Origin: Pseudanabaena sp. M53BS1SP1A06MG
Lineage (GTDB): Bacteria; Cyanobacteriota; Cyanobacteriia; Pseudanabaenales; Pseudanabaenaceae
Direction of reading: 5' to 3'
NCBI GenBank assembly: GCA_020404105.1
Contig: JADBWH010000013.1
Location: 1 to 64,000 of the forward strand
DNA: 64,000 nt
The first letter of the stretch is position 1; every line of letters starts with the position of its first letter. Below the pieces are notes generated by a model. That model saw nothing but the letters and a program-made list of their open reading frames with translations, did no database searches and was not told the DNA's origin. The translations under genes were made by a program, and so were the position numbers. Below, piece by piece: positions 43,301 through 51,669 of the stretch.

Positions 43301-44706
43301 CTCACCGTGAAAGCTTGCCAAGGATATTGATCCCAAACTGATACCAGCCAACCTAAACCGAGTAAAACCTTGCCTAAATCTTTCTGAAAGGAAAGAACTG
43401 ATTGACTCTCAGAAGATTTCTGGCTTTGACTGCGTTTAGCCAAATCCCCAGTTTCAGCCAAATTCTTATCCCCTTGATGGCTGAGCGAAGCCGAAGCCAA
43501 TCGCTCCGTTTTATTGGTAATTTGTACCAATACCCAGCCACAGATCCCCAAAGCTAATCCCAACTTAAAGATAGAAACATTGGCAAATAAAAGCGCTCGG
43601 CTAACTAATAATACTGTGCTGTAAGCGCCAGTAATCAAGGCTAATGGGAAAGTGGAACTATCAGCAGTATTTAAGCCCTGATCGCGATTGAGAAAAGTAG
43701 AAATCGCGATCGCGCCAATCCCCAAATAAACCGCAATGAGTGGATAGTAGGGAGAGTTCATCCATCCCAAATGTAGCCAAGCAAGAATCAGAATAGTAGC
43801 GATCGAGATTTGGCTAAGCTGTCGCCTTATTCGTCTTCGTTTTTGTAAATCTGCGGTAATTTCCTGTGATTCACGATATAGAAAAGATGTTTGTAAGAGG
43901 AAAATGGCAATCCCTGAGAGTAAACAACCTGCAATCAGACCCAGCCCCACTCCCGCAGGATTATTAACTACTCTTAAGCCATCCATCGCCCAAAAGTTTG
44001 CAGGTACTAGCAGCAAAGTTACTAATTGCAAAGCACGAGTAGTCAAGCGTAAATGCTCATTTTTGCTAGTCCAGAAACTTACACCAAAAAATCCTAATGT
44101 GTAGACAAAGAGCAATAAATATTGCCCCTGTGCATCAAAATTATTCCATTGACTCGCCGCTAGCACTCCAGATGACACCACAACTAGGAATACGCCTAAA
44201 AATAGCAACCACATCGTGCTGAATTCGGAAATGAGCGATCGCACGGTTTGCGCGACTTTACTCGGTGGTTGAGTGACTTTAGGAGAAATTGGTTTCGGAG
44301 GTGCTTGGGGCGATCGTGCTAAATGAGATCCTGATAAATTCGTAGTAGGTCTAGGTTGATTGGAGCTAGGAATAGGTTCATGCTTACTCGGAGTCGCGTA
44401 ATTTGGCTTTTCTACTGCAATCTCAGACACAAAGCGCGTTTTTGCAATTAGTCTAACTTGATCATCCCTAATTAAACCCATCTCTAGCCATATGTTCAAC
44501 CCATCTAAAATTGACTCATTCTGAATTGCAACAAGGATTAACCGATTTCCTAAGCGATGACTATTGCGCCATTGAAAATCTATTTCTGAGATTAGTTCCA
44601 AATTAAACCAAGCTTCCAATCCCTCCAGAACAATTTGATGGGAGACATTAATGGGAATATCGAGACGTAAATATTTCGATGGTTTTTTTAATGATTCTGA
44701 TGGCAT
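40324..44706 (-). CDS. Giant multi-spanning membrane protein of unknown function
   Basis: 1460 residues. The first 150 are soluble with a Pro/Ser-rich linker (around residues 100-145). The rest is a continuous series of hydrophobic helices, several dozen in all, with short loops and a few long ones. No transport or enzymatic signature is visible. A segment near residues 1160-1185 (SPLTSLVKGGKEEVSIDKGD) is translated from a dispersed DNA repeat at 41160-41235 and interrupts the helix pattern. DUF2157-like or cyanobacterial giant membrane proteins are possible relatives; I cannot assign one. Confidence 0.8.
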   Translation of the reverse strand: MPSESLKKPSKYLRLDIPINVSHQIVLEGLEAWFNLELISEIDFQWRNSHRLGNRLILVAIQNESILDGLNIWLEMGLIRDDQVRLIAKTRFVSEIAVEKPNYATPSKHEPIPSSNQPRPTTNLSGSHLARSPQAPPKPISPKVTQPPSKVAQTVRSLISEFSTMWLLFLGVFLVVVSSGVLAASQWNNFDAQGQYLLLFVYTLGFFGVSFWTSKNEHLRLTTRALQLVTLLLVPANFWAMDGLRVVNNPAGVGLGLIAGCLLSGIAIFLLQTSFLYRESQEITADLQKRRRIRRQLSQISIATILILAWLHLGWMNSPYYPLIAVYLGIGAIAISTFLNRDQGLNTADSSTFPLALITGAYSTVLLVSRALLFANVSIFKLGLALGICGWVLVQITNKTERLASASLSHQGDKNLAETGDLAKRSQSQKSSESQSVLSFQKDLGKVLLGLGWLVSVWDQYPWQAFTVSLLITWVLCDRLFKHEEPNDLTYLFFWGLQLLWLGKRLTPEAWYEQTLKSLLTLFQTNSEINLLGVSLFPYVIVFSVIAAIYHDRQKPSLALRGELLALGFGVTLTCLSFSNIYTLFTNLTLAAITLLVVQARRSPHSSDLNGLVYCAHIVCLIAMSLGVYLLTRTQSIFAWSGFLLGIMLVEWIVVLVIGKFKLQAVSLGDGSSPQPLSQPENPHFQAWRDSAWHIGASLAALSYILLWNAVIEGQKIGASSELLFSNYWGVAWLSVPLSLTFLGTWREFANRDLAIKLSIAGLAIAQFLTWADDSSRLIGLGVAFALMLVNTRRSKSLLITFNTVGYGLIFIAAILWKFKAGDGQIAQFSFGITGLIVSVLLIYVLNHWLKYRRDRHVPDLNLSLNQSYAQAFDIWSALISAGLLILQSVLAISVFAYNQDDQLFVNLLPSTILVTIGLIYRVWQSNTYPPFWTEWGIAWSIELITSGAIAVFNGSAIELAIANLALGFFTQLLGDWWMQHTGDGKNKGEYPISWDLVPLIYGVMGSLFRIGNFSGLTGLFSLSTSLIGIGIGRRASQENPLFKALTYLSMAIATFSAYELLFYQMVSSFKGGSLGDGLVVLATLACAIAYAYQIFSDWIMPYLRLSKQEISISAHLHWTTSALFLISASLYQPSTTGGLIGGGLAIALATYAIMQGRSPLTSLVKGGKEEVSIDKGDLDGEAIWIYTGITTSIGAITYFIFFAFPNPWLIANVIKPYAAAIACLISLMLYLPPWEEWEWNEQPWYNSALALPLIFVFISQSQIATSCLVIVGIFYTIYAKVKEQIRFTYITLFLWDWAIFAYLQPVELLTSLRFLINICVFGFSGLYFAQVEPNLQTLYRRDLRHTIRSLASGGMGLVAFLHSFTNPSIAFTTWILSFAFIIAGLALRIRAYLFMGTLTFILLVLTQAVILVTQYSFLMWTLGIFAGIGFILVAANFEVRRDRILTLFRTVAIELESWE
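41160..41235. repeat. Dispersed CCTCCCTT..AAGGGAGG repeat inside a coding region
   Basis: Hairpin CCTCCCTT (41204-41211), spacer TAC, AAGGGAGG (41215-41222), with a second small hairpin (TCTCC..GGAGA) to its left and a GGGGGG run to its right. The reading frame passes through it without a stop. Confidence 0.65.
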
Positions 44707-44827
44707 CGGCGATCACTCCAAATCCAAAATCAGATAATGTTCCCATTATGCCTGATTTTGCATCTATCTTTTCATGTCTTATTCAGTTTCTCCAAGAAGA
44801 TTTAGGACATACTCAACCTGAACGAAT

Positions 44828-44917
44828 TTATTAGGTGTGAGGTAAATATTAAATATTATGCGTATTATGTTATGCGGACAAAGCCTGCACAATATCCACC
44901 CAATGCGTAAGTCCTAA
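44828..44917. repeat. TAGGACTTACGCA MITE-like repeat, reverse copy
   Basis: On the minus strand it starts TAGGACTTACGCATTGGGTG and ends ACCTCACACCTAATAAA, matching both ends of 34493-34561. The central hairpin is decayed and the copy is about 20 bp longer. It sits between the giant membrane-protein gene and frp. Confidence 0.65.
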
Positions 44918-45005
44918 AGATAAAGAAACTTAGTAATTATTCTTTACTCCATAAGCTTGTTTACTATTGTTAATATTAGGTACATAAATATATATGATTT
45001 TAGTA

Positions 45006-45332
45006 ATGCAGTTAACAAACGCTGAATGGACAGAAACAGAGGAAAACATTGCGAAAAGTGCTTTTGAAATTGCCTATAAACGAGAAATTAACGATTTGAT
45101 TGATGAAGTAAAACACAAAGCTGTTTCTCTAGCAGAGATAGATGATATGTGGCTTTTACATGATTTTTTGAGCGCAAAGCGCCATGAAGTCGATGGTAAA
45201 TATGATTATCATTTACCAATGCTGGTGTTTGTGTTTGCGGGATTGGTCAAGGATGGCTGGCTAAGCATTAGTGAGTTAGAAGGATTAAATCCTGATAAAA
45301 TCGCTAAAATATCAGCACTTTCGCGTATGTAG
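45006..45332 (+). CDS. frp: Fluorescence recovery protein FRP
   Basis: 108 residues from the ATG at 45006; an ATG four codons upstream is also possible. The segment IDDMWLLHDFLSAKRHEVDG is the FRP core. Trp49, His52, Asp53 and Arg59 fall one position from the residues (Trp50, His53, Asp54, Arg60) known to matter in Synechocystis FRP. FRP binds the OCP C-terminal domain, speeds its return to the orange state and helps release it from the phycobilisome. It lies about 400 bp upstream of ocp on the same strand. Confidence 0.9.
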   Translation: MQLTNAEWTETEENIAKSAFEIAYKREINDLIDEVKHKAVSLAEIDDMWLLHDFLSAKRHEVDGKYDYHLPMLVFVFAGLVKDGWLSISELEGLNPDKIAKISALSRM

Positions 45333-45734
45333 TTCCTATACCTATCGGTCTTGACACTCAATAACTAAGATGTGTTTCAAAGCACAGCCTCTTTGCTGCT
45401 GATGGGAACATTCTACTTCTTTGTATAGATTGTTACGAATCTCTATCCTTAGAGGTTATGAAGCGATCACAACAATATGAGTAGATACTATGTAGAGAAA
45501 TCAATATGTAGCTAAACAATAAGCTACTAATTAATCAATCTATTGTTATGGCTTCTCAGAGCTACTTATTCTAACCATGCAGTAATTGCAAGTTCTGTAA
45601 TTGCTTATATGTGATTTCCGTTTCGCTTATAAGTAGTTGAGTTAAGCTTCCACAATCTTAATCCCGATTTTGTTATGGCGGTTTGCTTTTGTACAGACTT
45701 AGTTATCTTCAGTTAACCCTCTAAAACAACTCAT
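45333..45734 (+). other. Intergenic region between frp and ocp
   Basis: About 400 bp with no open gene, no palindrome comparable to those elsewhere and no clear NtcA-type site. Its length suggests that ocp has its own promoter here, separate from frp. No specific promoter motif could be assigned with confidence. Confidence 0.4.
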
Positions 45735-46694
45735 ATGACATATACCGTTTCTACTGCTAGAAATATTTTCCCTAGCACTTTGGCTGCTGATGTTGTACCA
45801 GCAACCATTGCAAGATTCAATCAACTTAGTGCCGAAGATCAACTCGCTTGGATTTGGTTTACGTACCTTGAGATGGGAAAAACTGTGACAATCGCGGCTC
45901 CAGGAGCAGCAAGTATGCAACTAGCTGAATTGACCTTAAATGAAATCAAGAAAATGAGTTTTCAGCAACAAACTCAGGTCATGTGTGATTTAGCTAATCG
46001 TGCTGATACTCCCATCTGCCGCACCTATGCAATTTGGTCTCAAAATATCAAGCTAGGATTTTGGTATCAACTTGGTAAATGGATGGAAGAAGGTATTGTT
46101 GCTCCTATTCCTGAAGGATATAAGTTATCCGCTAATGCTTCCGCAGTTCTTGCTACATTAATTAGTCTGGAGCCTGGACAGCAAATTACAATTCTCCGCA
46201 ATGCAGTCGTAGATATGGGCTATGATCCTAGTAAGCTGGATGGAGTTAAGCGGATTATTGAACCAGTATCCCCTCCCAAAGAAATATCAAAGCGCACTGC
46301 CGTTAAGATCGAAGGAGTTGACAACCCCACAATTCAGTCCTACATGGATAACCTGAATGCCAATGATTTCGATGCTTTGATTGAGCTATTCCTTCCTGAT
46401 GCTGCTTTGCAACCTCCATTCCAAAGACCCATCGTTGGTAAGGAAGAAATTATGCGCTTCTTTAAAGAAGAATGTCAAAACCTCGTACTTGTTCCAGAAA
46501 GAGGCGTTTCTGAACCTGCTGATGGTGGTTATACCCAAATTAAAATTACTGGAAAGGTGCAAACACCTTGGTTTGGTTCTGGTGTCGGAATGAATATCTC
46601 TTGGCGCTTCTTGCTTGATCCTAGCAATAAGATTTTCTTCGTAGCGATCGATTTACTCGCTTCTCCTAAAGAGTTATTGAACTTGATTCGTTAA
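45735..46694 (+). CDS. ocp: Orange carotenoid protein (OCP1-type)
   Basis: 319 residues. The N-terminal helical domain (about 1-165) and the NTF2-like C-terminal domain (about 190-315) are both complete. Key residues are in place: Tyr44, Trp110, Arg155, Tyr203, Glu246 and Trp290 (Arthrospira numbering). These include the carotenoid hydrogen-bond pair Tyr203/Trp290 and the Arg155-Glu246 interdomain salt bridge. OCP senses strong blue-green light and quenches phycobilisome fluorescence. The presence of frp beside it and the close match to Synechocystis OCP suggest OCP1. Confidence 0.97.
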   Translation: MTYTVSTARNIFPSTLAADVVPATIARFNQLSAEDQLAWIWFTYLEMGKTVTIAAPGAASMQLAELTLNEIKKMSFQQQTQVMCDLANRADTPICRTYAIWSQNIKLGFWYQLGKWMEEGIVAPIPEGYKLSANASAVLATLISLEPGQQITILRNAVVDMGYDPSKLDGVKRIIEPVSPPKEISKRTAVKIEGVDNPTIQSYMDNLNANDFDALIELFLPDAALQPPFQRPIVGKEEIMRFFKEECQNLVLVPERGVSEPADGGYTQIKITGKVQTPWFGSGVGMNISWRFLLDPSNKIFFVAIDLLASPKELLNLIR

Positions 46695-46726
46695 AAACTT
46701 AAAGCGCTAAGCGCTTAAACCCAAAT

Positions 46727-46777
46727 CAAGAAATTCTTAAAAAGCTTTGCAAGGCAAAGCTTTTTAAGAATTTCTTG
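46727..46777 (+). terminator. Perfect 24-bp hairpin between ocp and crtW
   Basis: Arms 46727-46750 and 46754-46777 are perfectly complementary around loop AAG. A smaller GCGCTAAGCGC hairpin lies just before (46699-46718). Together they would terminate or attenuate ocp transcripts ahead of crtW. Confidence 0.75.
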
Positions 46778-46802
46778 TGGTTCATTAATTGCTTTTTGAG
46801 AA

Positions 46803-47555
46803 ATGCAAATGCTTAGCCTGCCAAAAAAGGCACTGAAGACTGATGATTGGATGGGTGCGATTATAACCTTTGTTATAGCCAGTTTATGGGTTGCTATTCT
46901 AGTTGACTCCTTTCAGATTTTTGTTCCAAATAGTTCTTGGATTTGGCTAATATGTATGATCTTAGTCCGTACATATCTACATACTGGATTATTTATTCTT
47001 GCCCATGAATCAATGCATGGCAATTTAATTCCGCAGAACCAACGCTTAAATAAAATAGTTGGTCGCTTGATGCTTGGTATTTATGGATTTTTGCCCTACG
47101 ATCGCTGTTTGGTGAACCATATTAATCATCATCGTTATCCTTCGCAAAGTGGTGATCCTGATTTTCATGGTGATGCAACAAATCCAATTCATTGGTATTG
47201 CAAATTTATGGGGGAATACTTCCCATTGCGATCGCTAATTACTTTTATTGCGAGCATGATAGTAATTCTGGCGATTTTGACGATAGTTTTCCACGTTGCT
47301 TTTATAAATCTAATCCTCTTTTGGCTTTTACCTCTGATTCTTAGTTCGCTACAGTTATTTTTCTTTGGCACATATCTTCCTCATCGCCAAGTTGATAATA
47401 ATTTAAATTTCTCGCCGCGTTTACATAGCGATCGCTATGCGGTGCTGTGGTCATTTTTGAGTTGCTACAACTTTGGGCATTATCACTGGGAACACCACGC
47501 ATATCCTCACATTCCTTGGTACAAATTACCTAAAGCACTATATCGTAATCACTAA
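46803..47555 (+). CDS. crtW: Beta-carotene ketolase CrtW
   Basis: 250 residues of a membrane fatty-acid-hydroxylase-type di-iron enzyme. The three His clusters are HESMHG, NHINHHRYP and HWEHHAYPHIPW, with several hydrophobic helices between them. CrtW introduces the 4-keto groups needed for echinenone, 3'-hydroxyechinenone and canthaxanthin, the carotenoids OCP binds. Its position 108 bp behind ocp fits supply of the OCP chromophore. The first ATG is at 46803, preceded by a TTTGAGAA purine-rich stretch. Confidence 0.92.
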   Translation: MQMLSLPKKALKTDDWMGAIITFVIASLWVAILVDSFQIFVPNSSWIWLICMILVRTYLHTGLFILAHESMHGNLIPQNQRLNKIVGRLMLGIYGFLPYDRCLVNHINHHRYPSQSGDPDFHGDATNPIHWYCKFMGEYFPLRSLITFIASMIVILAILTIVFHVAFINLILFWLLPLILSSLQLFFFGTYLPHRQVDNNLNFSPRLHSDRYAVLWSFLSCYNFGHYHWEHHAYPHIPWYKLPKALYRNH

Positions 47556-47564
47556 TGATTAGTT

Positions 47565-47622
47565 TGTAAAAGAGTATCCAGAATCTGGATGCTTCCACAA
47601 ACCTGTAAGGATTGCTATAGTA
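47565..47622 (+). repeat. Dispersed hairpin repeat after crtW
   Basis: GTTTGT..ACAAAC outer arms (47565-47570 and 47597-47602) with an inner perfect ATCCAGAATCTGGAT, followed by AAGGATTGCTATAGTATG. Flank and layout match the repeats at 15568 and 51750. It probably also terminates crtW. Confidence 0.55.
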
Positions 47623-47648
47623 TGCTCAAATGTTAGCTTGCCGAATTT

Positions 47649-48413
47649 ATGTCGATCGCCCCCATCCTCAAAGCTGAAAATATCTCAAAATCCTTTGGTG
47701 GTATTCATGCTGTTAACAATGCGCGTATTGAAATACCTGTGGGAAGCATTACAGGTTTAATTGGTCCGAATGGAGCAGGGAAGACTACTTTTTTTGGTTT
47801 GCTATCCAATTTCCTCAGGCCTGATCGCGGGACGGTGCAATTTGACGGAATGCCCATTCAAGGGAAGCCGCCTCATGCGATCGCCAAGTTAGGGATGATT
47901 CGTACTTTTCAAGTACCTCGTGTCCTGTCGCGTCTGTCAGTCCTTGAAAACATGCTACTGGCGGCTCAAGATCAAGCAGGTGAAAAATTTTGGAATACGT
48001 GGTTTCAAGGGCAAACCATCGCGAAGCAGGAACGGGAAAACCGCGAAAAAGCAATACATATTCTCGAATCCGTCGGCTTAATTAGGATGGTGGATAGCTA
48101 TGCAGGTTCGCTATCAGGTGGGCAACGCAAGTTATTAGAAATTTCCCGTGCCTTGATGACTGACCCCAAATTAATTTTGCTAGATGAACCCGCGGCAGGT
48201 GTCAACCCTGCACTTATTGAAGAAATTTGCAGCCTGATTCACAGGTTGAATCAAGAAGGATTAAGCTTCTTGATTATCGAACACAATATGGATGTGATTA
48301 TGTCCCTATGCGATCGCGTCTGGGTTTTAGCCGAAGGTCATAATCTTGCCGATGGTTCCCCTACAGAAATTCAAAGTAATCCTAAAGTTTTAGAAGCATA
48401 TTTGGGTTCCTAG
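47649..48413 (+). CDS. LivG-type branched-chain/neutral amino acid ABC transporter ATPase
   Basis: 254 residues. Walker A GPNGAGKTT at about 39-47, the LivG-characteristic region (IRTFQVPRVLSRLSVLENML), signature LSGGQRKLLE, Walker B LILLDEPAAGVNP and the H-loop IEHNMDVIM. It powers import of neutral or branched-chain amino acids; in cyanobacteria the homologue is NatA of the N-I system. No permease, second ATPase (LivF/NatE) or binding protein is adjacent, so the rest of the transporter must be elsewhere. Confidence 0.85.
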   Translation: MSIAPILKAENISKSFGGIHAVNNARIEIPVGSITGLIGPNGAGKTTFFGLLSNFLRPDRGTVQFDGMPIQGKPPHAIAKLGMIRTFQVPRVLSRLSVLENMLLAAQDQAGEKFWNTWFQGQTIAKQERENREKAIHILESVGLIRMVDSYAGSLSGGQRKLLEISRALMTDPKLILLDEPAAGVNPALIEEICSLIHRLNQEGLSFLIIEHNMDVIMSLCDRVWVLAEGHNLADGSPTEIQSNPKVLEAYLGS

Positions 48414-48473
48414 TTTTGGTTTTGACGATTGACGAGACTTCGTGCCACCAATTATTTTTAGAGGGTTCTTAAT

Positions 48474-48514
48474 TTTTGCTAATGGACGGCACTTTGTGCC
48501 GTCCATTAGCAAAA
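48474..48514. terminator. Perfect 19-bp hairpin between the LivG-type gene and gpsA
   Basis: Arms 48474-48492 and 48496-48514 pair perfectly around loop TTT, between convergent genes, 5 bp before the gpsA stop codon side. Tip sequence GGCAC-TTT-GTGCC. Confidence 0.8.
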
Positions 48515-48518
48515 TCTG

Positions 48519-49457
48519 CTAATTTTCTGGTTTGAGGTCACGCTCCATCAGCCCTTCGACTGCCTGTTGCAGTGTAATCTCACCCTTCAGCAATCGATAT
48601 ACATACCTTGATACGGGGACGCTAATTTTCTCGCGAACACTGATTTCCATTAAAACATGGGCGGTATTGACTCCCTCAGCCGTGCCATGCACATTAGCGA
48701 TCGCATCTTCTAGGCTTTTACCCTGTGCAATCGCATAGCCAATTTGATAATTGCGACTGAGATTGCTATTGCAGGTTGCAAGCAAATCCCCCAATCCAGA
48801 TAAGCCCCAAAAGGTCTCGGGCTGTGCCCCAAAGTAAACGCCAACCCGAATAATCTCAATTAGCGATCGGGTAATTAATGCTGATTTGGCATTTGTTCCC
48901 AAATTGAGACCATCACAAGCACCTACAGCGATCGCAATGACATTTTTTAAAGTGCCGCCCAATTCAACGCCAATGGGATCAGAGTTGGTATAGACCCTAA
49001 AGTTTCGTGATGCAAAAATTGTCTGAATAAATTGTGCAGCCGACTCGTCGGTACTAGCTACCACTGTTGCTGCAGGTTTACCTTCGACAATTTCAGCAGA
49101 TAGATTTGGTCCCGATAAAACCACAAGGGGATGCATAGGCAGGAGTGATCGCCAAATTTGCGATGGTGTTTGTCTCGTATTTGCTTCTATCCCCTTGGTA
49201 GCACTGACGATCACTGCATCAGGTAGTAATTGCCCATTTTTTTGAGCAATCTGCAATTGTTCAGCGATCGATCTCACCCCTTTGATTGATACTGCGGAAA
49301 TAATCGCATCGCTTTCCTTAACTAATTCGCAAAGGGGTTGAGGACTTTGTCGAGACCAGATCTTGACATGATGATTATTTGTTTTCACCAGACTTGCTAG
49401 CGCCAATCCCCAAGCACCAGCGCCAATAATCGTAATATTTTTTAAGTCTGATTGCAT
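48519..49457 (-). CDS. gpsA: Glycerol-3-phosphate dehydrogenase (NAD(P)+)
   Basis: 312 residues. The N-terminal Rossmann motif GAGAWGLALASLV, the central VLSGPNLSAEIVEGKPAATV, and LGGTLKNVIAIAVGACDGL with the catalytic Lys. The C-terminal part has GLSGLGDLLATCNSNLSRNY. It reduces dihydroxyacetone phosphate to sn-glycerol-3-phosphate for membrane lipid synthesis. Slightly shorter than the E. coli enzyme (339) but full for many cyanobacterial forms. The only ATG candidate near the Rossmann fold is at 49455-49457. Confidence 0.95.
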   Translation of the reverse strand: MQSDLKNITIIGAGAWGLALASLVKTNNHHVKIWSRQSPQPLCELVKESDAIISAVSIKGVRSIAEQLQIAQKNGQLLPDAVIVSATKGIEANTRQTPSQIWRSLLPMHPLVVLSGPNLSAEIVEGKPAATVVASTDESAAQFIQTIFASRNFRVYTNSDPIGVELGGTLKNVIAIAVGACDGLNLGTNAKSALITRSLIEIIRVGVYFGAQPETFWGLSGLGDLLATCNSNLSRNYQIGYAIAQGKSLEDAIANVHGTAEGVNTAHVLMEISVREKISVPVSRYVYRLLKGEITLQQAVEGLMERDLKPEN

Positions 49458-49650
49458 ATTGTGAATAGTATCCTTAAAAACAAGACGGGAAGCCAGATTC
49501 CCTATCGTGACGGTGATATAATAACAAAAGCCTCTTAATTTCTAAAACCCTTGCTAGTTAGATATTGATCGTCTTTAATTATCAATATCACATCAAAAGT
49601 TTTGATTGATGAGGGGTACTTTCACTCATTTCTTGAGGAAGGCGGCAATA

Positions 49651-50148
49651 ATGATCGAAATGAAGGTGGCTGGAATAGCGATTGATGCAGTCAGCCGTAA
49701 TCCTATCGTCCTACTACGAGATACCTTAGAACGCCGAGCCTTACCAATTTGGATCGGTGAAGCTGAAGCCAAAGCAATCATCAGTGCTTTAGATGGCAGA
49801 CCTCTAGAACGTCCCATGACTCATGATTTAATGCTTAATTTTCTTGATGCTTGGGGGATCACTGTGGAGCGTATCGTCGTCCATGCGCTCAAGAATAGTA
49901 CTTTCTATGCAGTGATTACAGTTTCACAAGGGGATATTAAAAAGGAGATTGATGCGCGTCCAAGCGATGCGATCGCGATCGCAGTACGCGCTAAATGTCC
50001 AATCTGGGTAATGGAGGAGGTCATTCTCGAAGCTTCAATTCCTGTAGATCAAGATGCCGACGAAGCGGAGAGAAGGGCTTTTCGTGAGTTTTTATCAAAA
50101 CTCACACCAGAAGAATTAGTTAAAAAAAGTGGTTTAGAGAGCAATTAA
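49651..50148 (+). CDS. Bifunctional nuclease-family (DUF151) protein
   Basis: 165 residues from ATG 49651; the longer reading from 49606 adds residues of no family character. Motifs: RNPIVLLRDTLERRALPIWI, IGEAEAKAI, and RPMTHDLMLNFL with a C-terminal region around ARPSDAIAIAVRAKCPIWV. Matches DUF151, the BFN/bifunctional nuclease-like family. In plants it has DNase/RNase activity; in bacteria its role is unclear. Convergent with the RodZ-like gene. Confidence 0.85.
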   Translation: MIEMKVAGIAIDAVSRNPIVLLRDTLERRALPIWIGEAEAKAIISALDGRPLERPMTHDLMLNFLDAWGITVERIVVHALKNSTFYAVITVSQGDIKKEIDARPSDAIAIAVRAKCPIWVMEEVILEASIPVDQDADEAERRAFREFLSKLTPEELVKKSGLESN

Positions 50149-50183
50149 AAAAGAGTTGGCGCTTTGTGCCAACTCTTTTTTAA
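50145..50183. terminator. Hairpin between DUF151 and RodZ-like genes
   Basis: About 18-bp arms (50145-50162 and 50166-50183, one G.U wobble) with loop TTT. A-tract on one side and T-tract on the other allow bidirectional termination. Confidence 0.75.
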
Positions 50184-50210
50184 TAAAGTTTTTGATGCCT
50201 AGAAAAATCT

Positions 50211-51314
50211 CTAAGGAATTTCACTGTTAGACATTGATCCTAAAAATCCTCCTAACTCTGGTTCGTTATTTTCAACTGAATTAAGCTGATTCAGACCAAA
50301 CAATCTTTCAGCAACTTCTCCCTCTTTACCAAGTACCTTAATTGGCTGATTGTTATAGCTCAGTCTTACTGCTGATGCATTACCTGCACGAATAGAAATT
50401 TGGCGATTGCCTGACCAAGTTAGTTTTTTACCTTCGTCAAGCACACCCTCAAACTCAGTCTTGCCATCAACGGTAATGCGTAACCAAGACTGTCCCTTCA
50501 TGATAAGTCCGATATTGACAGGCTTATTGCCTGTAAACTCGAAATTACCTTTTGCCCCAATATCAACATTAGTTTTTAACGCATTTGGAAAATTGATATT
50601 ATTCGTCCAAGATTTAACAGCATTGTTTAGACTTGAACTAACTTCCCCAAAGGTTGCTTCTGACTGGATTTGATTCGTTGGAGAACTAGCCATCGTCTTA
50701 GCATTAGTTATTGGTAACGCAGCAACCGTAGAAGCATTGACAGTAGAATTATTGATATTAAATGCCATTACGGAAGGATTAATTGCTGTCTGTCTTAAAA
50801 CTTCTAAACCACCTAATTTAGGTAATAGACTATCTGTTGTGGCGACTGGGGTATTATCCTTCGGCTCAACAATCTGGGCTGAATTACCTAAAATAGTCTG
50901 CCTGTCATTTATTTTATTAGCATCTGGCGAATTCAGGAAAGTTGCTAAGAGGCTTACAGCGCCAGCAATTACCCCAATGTAGAGAGCATATAGATGCAGA
51001 GGGCGCAATTCTGCGGCAGCACTACCCGCCCATTTTTGTTCAGGCAATACTGGATTAAGAGGAAAATCCTCCGATAGATCACCAACCCCCAGTGCTGTAC
51101 CATACTTACGGATAAAACCACGCACATAGACAGGCTCAGGCAAAGAATCTATTTCCCCATTTTCAATAGCACGTAAATAGCGCTCAGAAATTAATGTAGT
51201 TGCAGTGAGATGAGGGATGGATAGCTCTTTATCTTGTCTAATACGCTTGAATTGCGCTCCGATTTCTGCTAGCTTCTCTGCCTGTTTCGAGGTTGTAATG
51301 TTCACAATACCCAC
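50211..51314 (-). CDS. RodZ-like HTH protein with DUF4115
   Basis: 367 residues. The N-terminal HTH (about residues 17-85, ISERYLRAIENGEIDSLP and PVYVRGFIRKYGTAL) is the RodZ type. A TM segment follows (LYALYIGVIAGAVSLLATFL, about 105-127), then a Thr/Asn/Ser-rich linker. The C-terminal DUF4115 region (WLRITVDGKTEFEGVLDEGK, LTWSGNRQISIRAGNASAV) is like RodZ's periplasmic beta domain. RodZ links MreB to the envelope and helps shape cells. Cell-shape role is inferred from family. Confidence 0.85.
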   Translation of the reverse strand: MGIVNITTSKQAEKLAEIGAQFKRIRQDKELSIPHLTATTLISERYLRAIENGEIDSLPEPVYVRGFIRKYGTALGVGDLSEDFPLNPVLPEQKWAGSAAAELRPLHLYALYIGVIAGAVSLLATFLNSPDANKINDRQTILGNSAQIVEPKDNTPVATTDSLLPKLGGLEVLRQTAINPSVMAFNINNSTVNASTVAALPITNAKTMASSPTNQIQSEATFGEVSSSLNNAVKSWTNNINFPNALKTNVDIGAKGNFEFTGNKPVNIGLIMKGQSWLRITVDGKTEFEGVLDEGKKLTWSGNRQISIRAGNASAVRLSYNNQPIKVLGKEGEVAERLFGLNQLNSVENNEPELGGFLGSMSNSEIP

Positions 51315-51669
51315 AATTTATACGAAGAGATTGGACTGACTGGCTTGTAAAATCTGGCTAAGATCCAAATTTTAACACCCACAAGTTCTACATAGAGTCT
51401 TATTTATCCTTTAAAGGTAATCTAAGCTTGATAGATTACCTTTATTCAACTAATATAACATTTTGCAAAGTTTTGAAAGTAAATTAAGAACATATAAGTC
51501 ATAATTTTAGTGCTAATGCTCACTTAATCTAGTGTCAATATACTCCAGAATCCTTTCAGAGAGTATATATTCGCAATGATATTGCTTCATTTTAATTTCT
51601 TTTGTGCATGATATTACTCATAAATTTGCGATCGCTAATTCATACAGATCATCGAAGCTTTTAGTAGTT

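Noticed and set aside
45333-45734. tRNA or small structured RNA between frp and ocp
   Set aside because: No cloverleaf, T-loop consensus or strong stem was seen.
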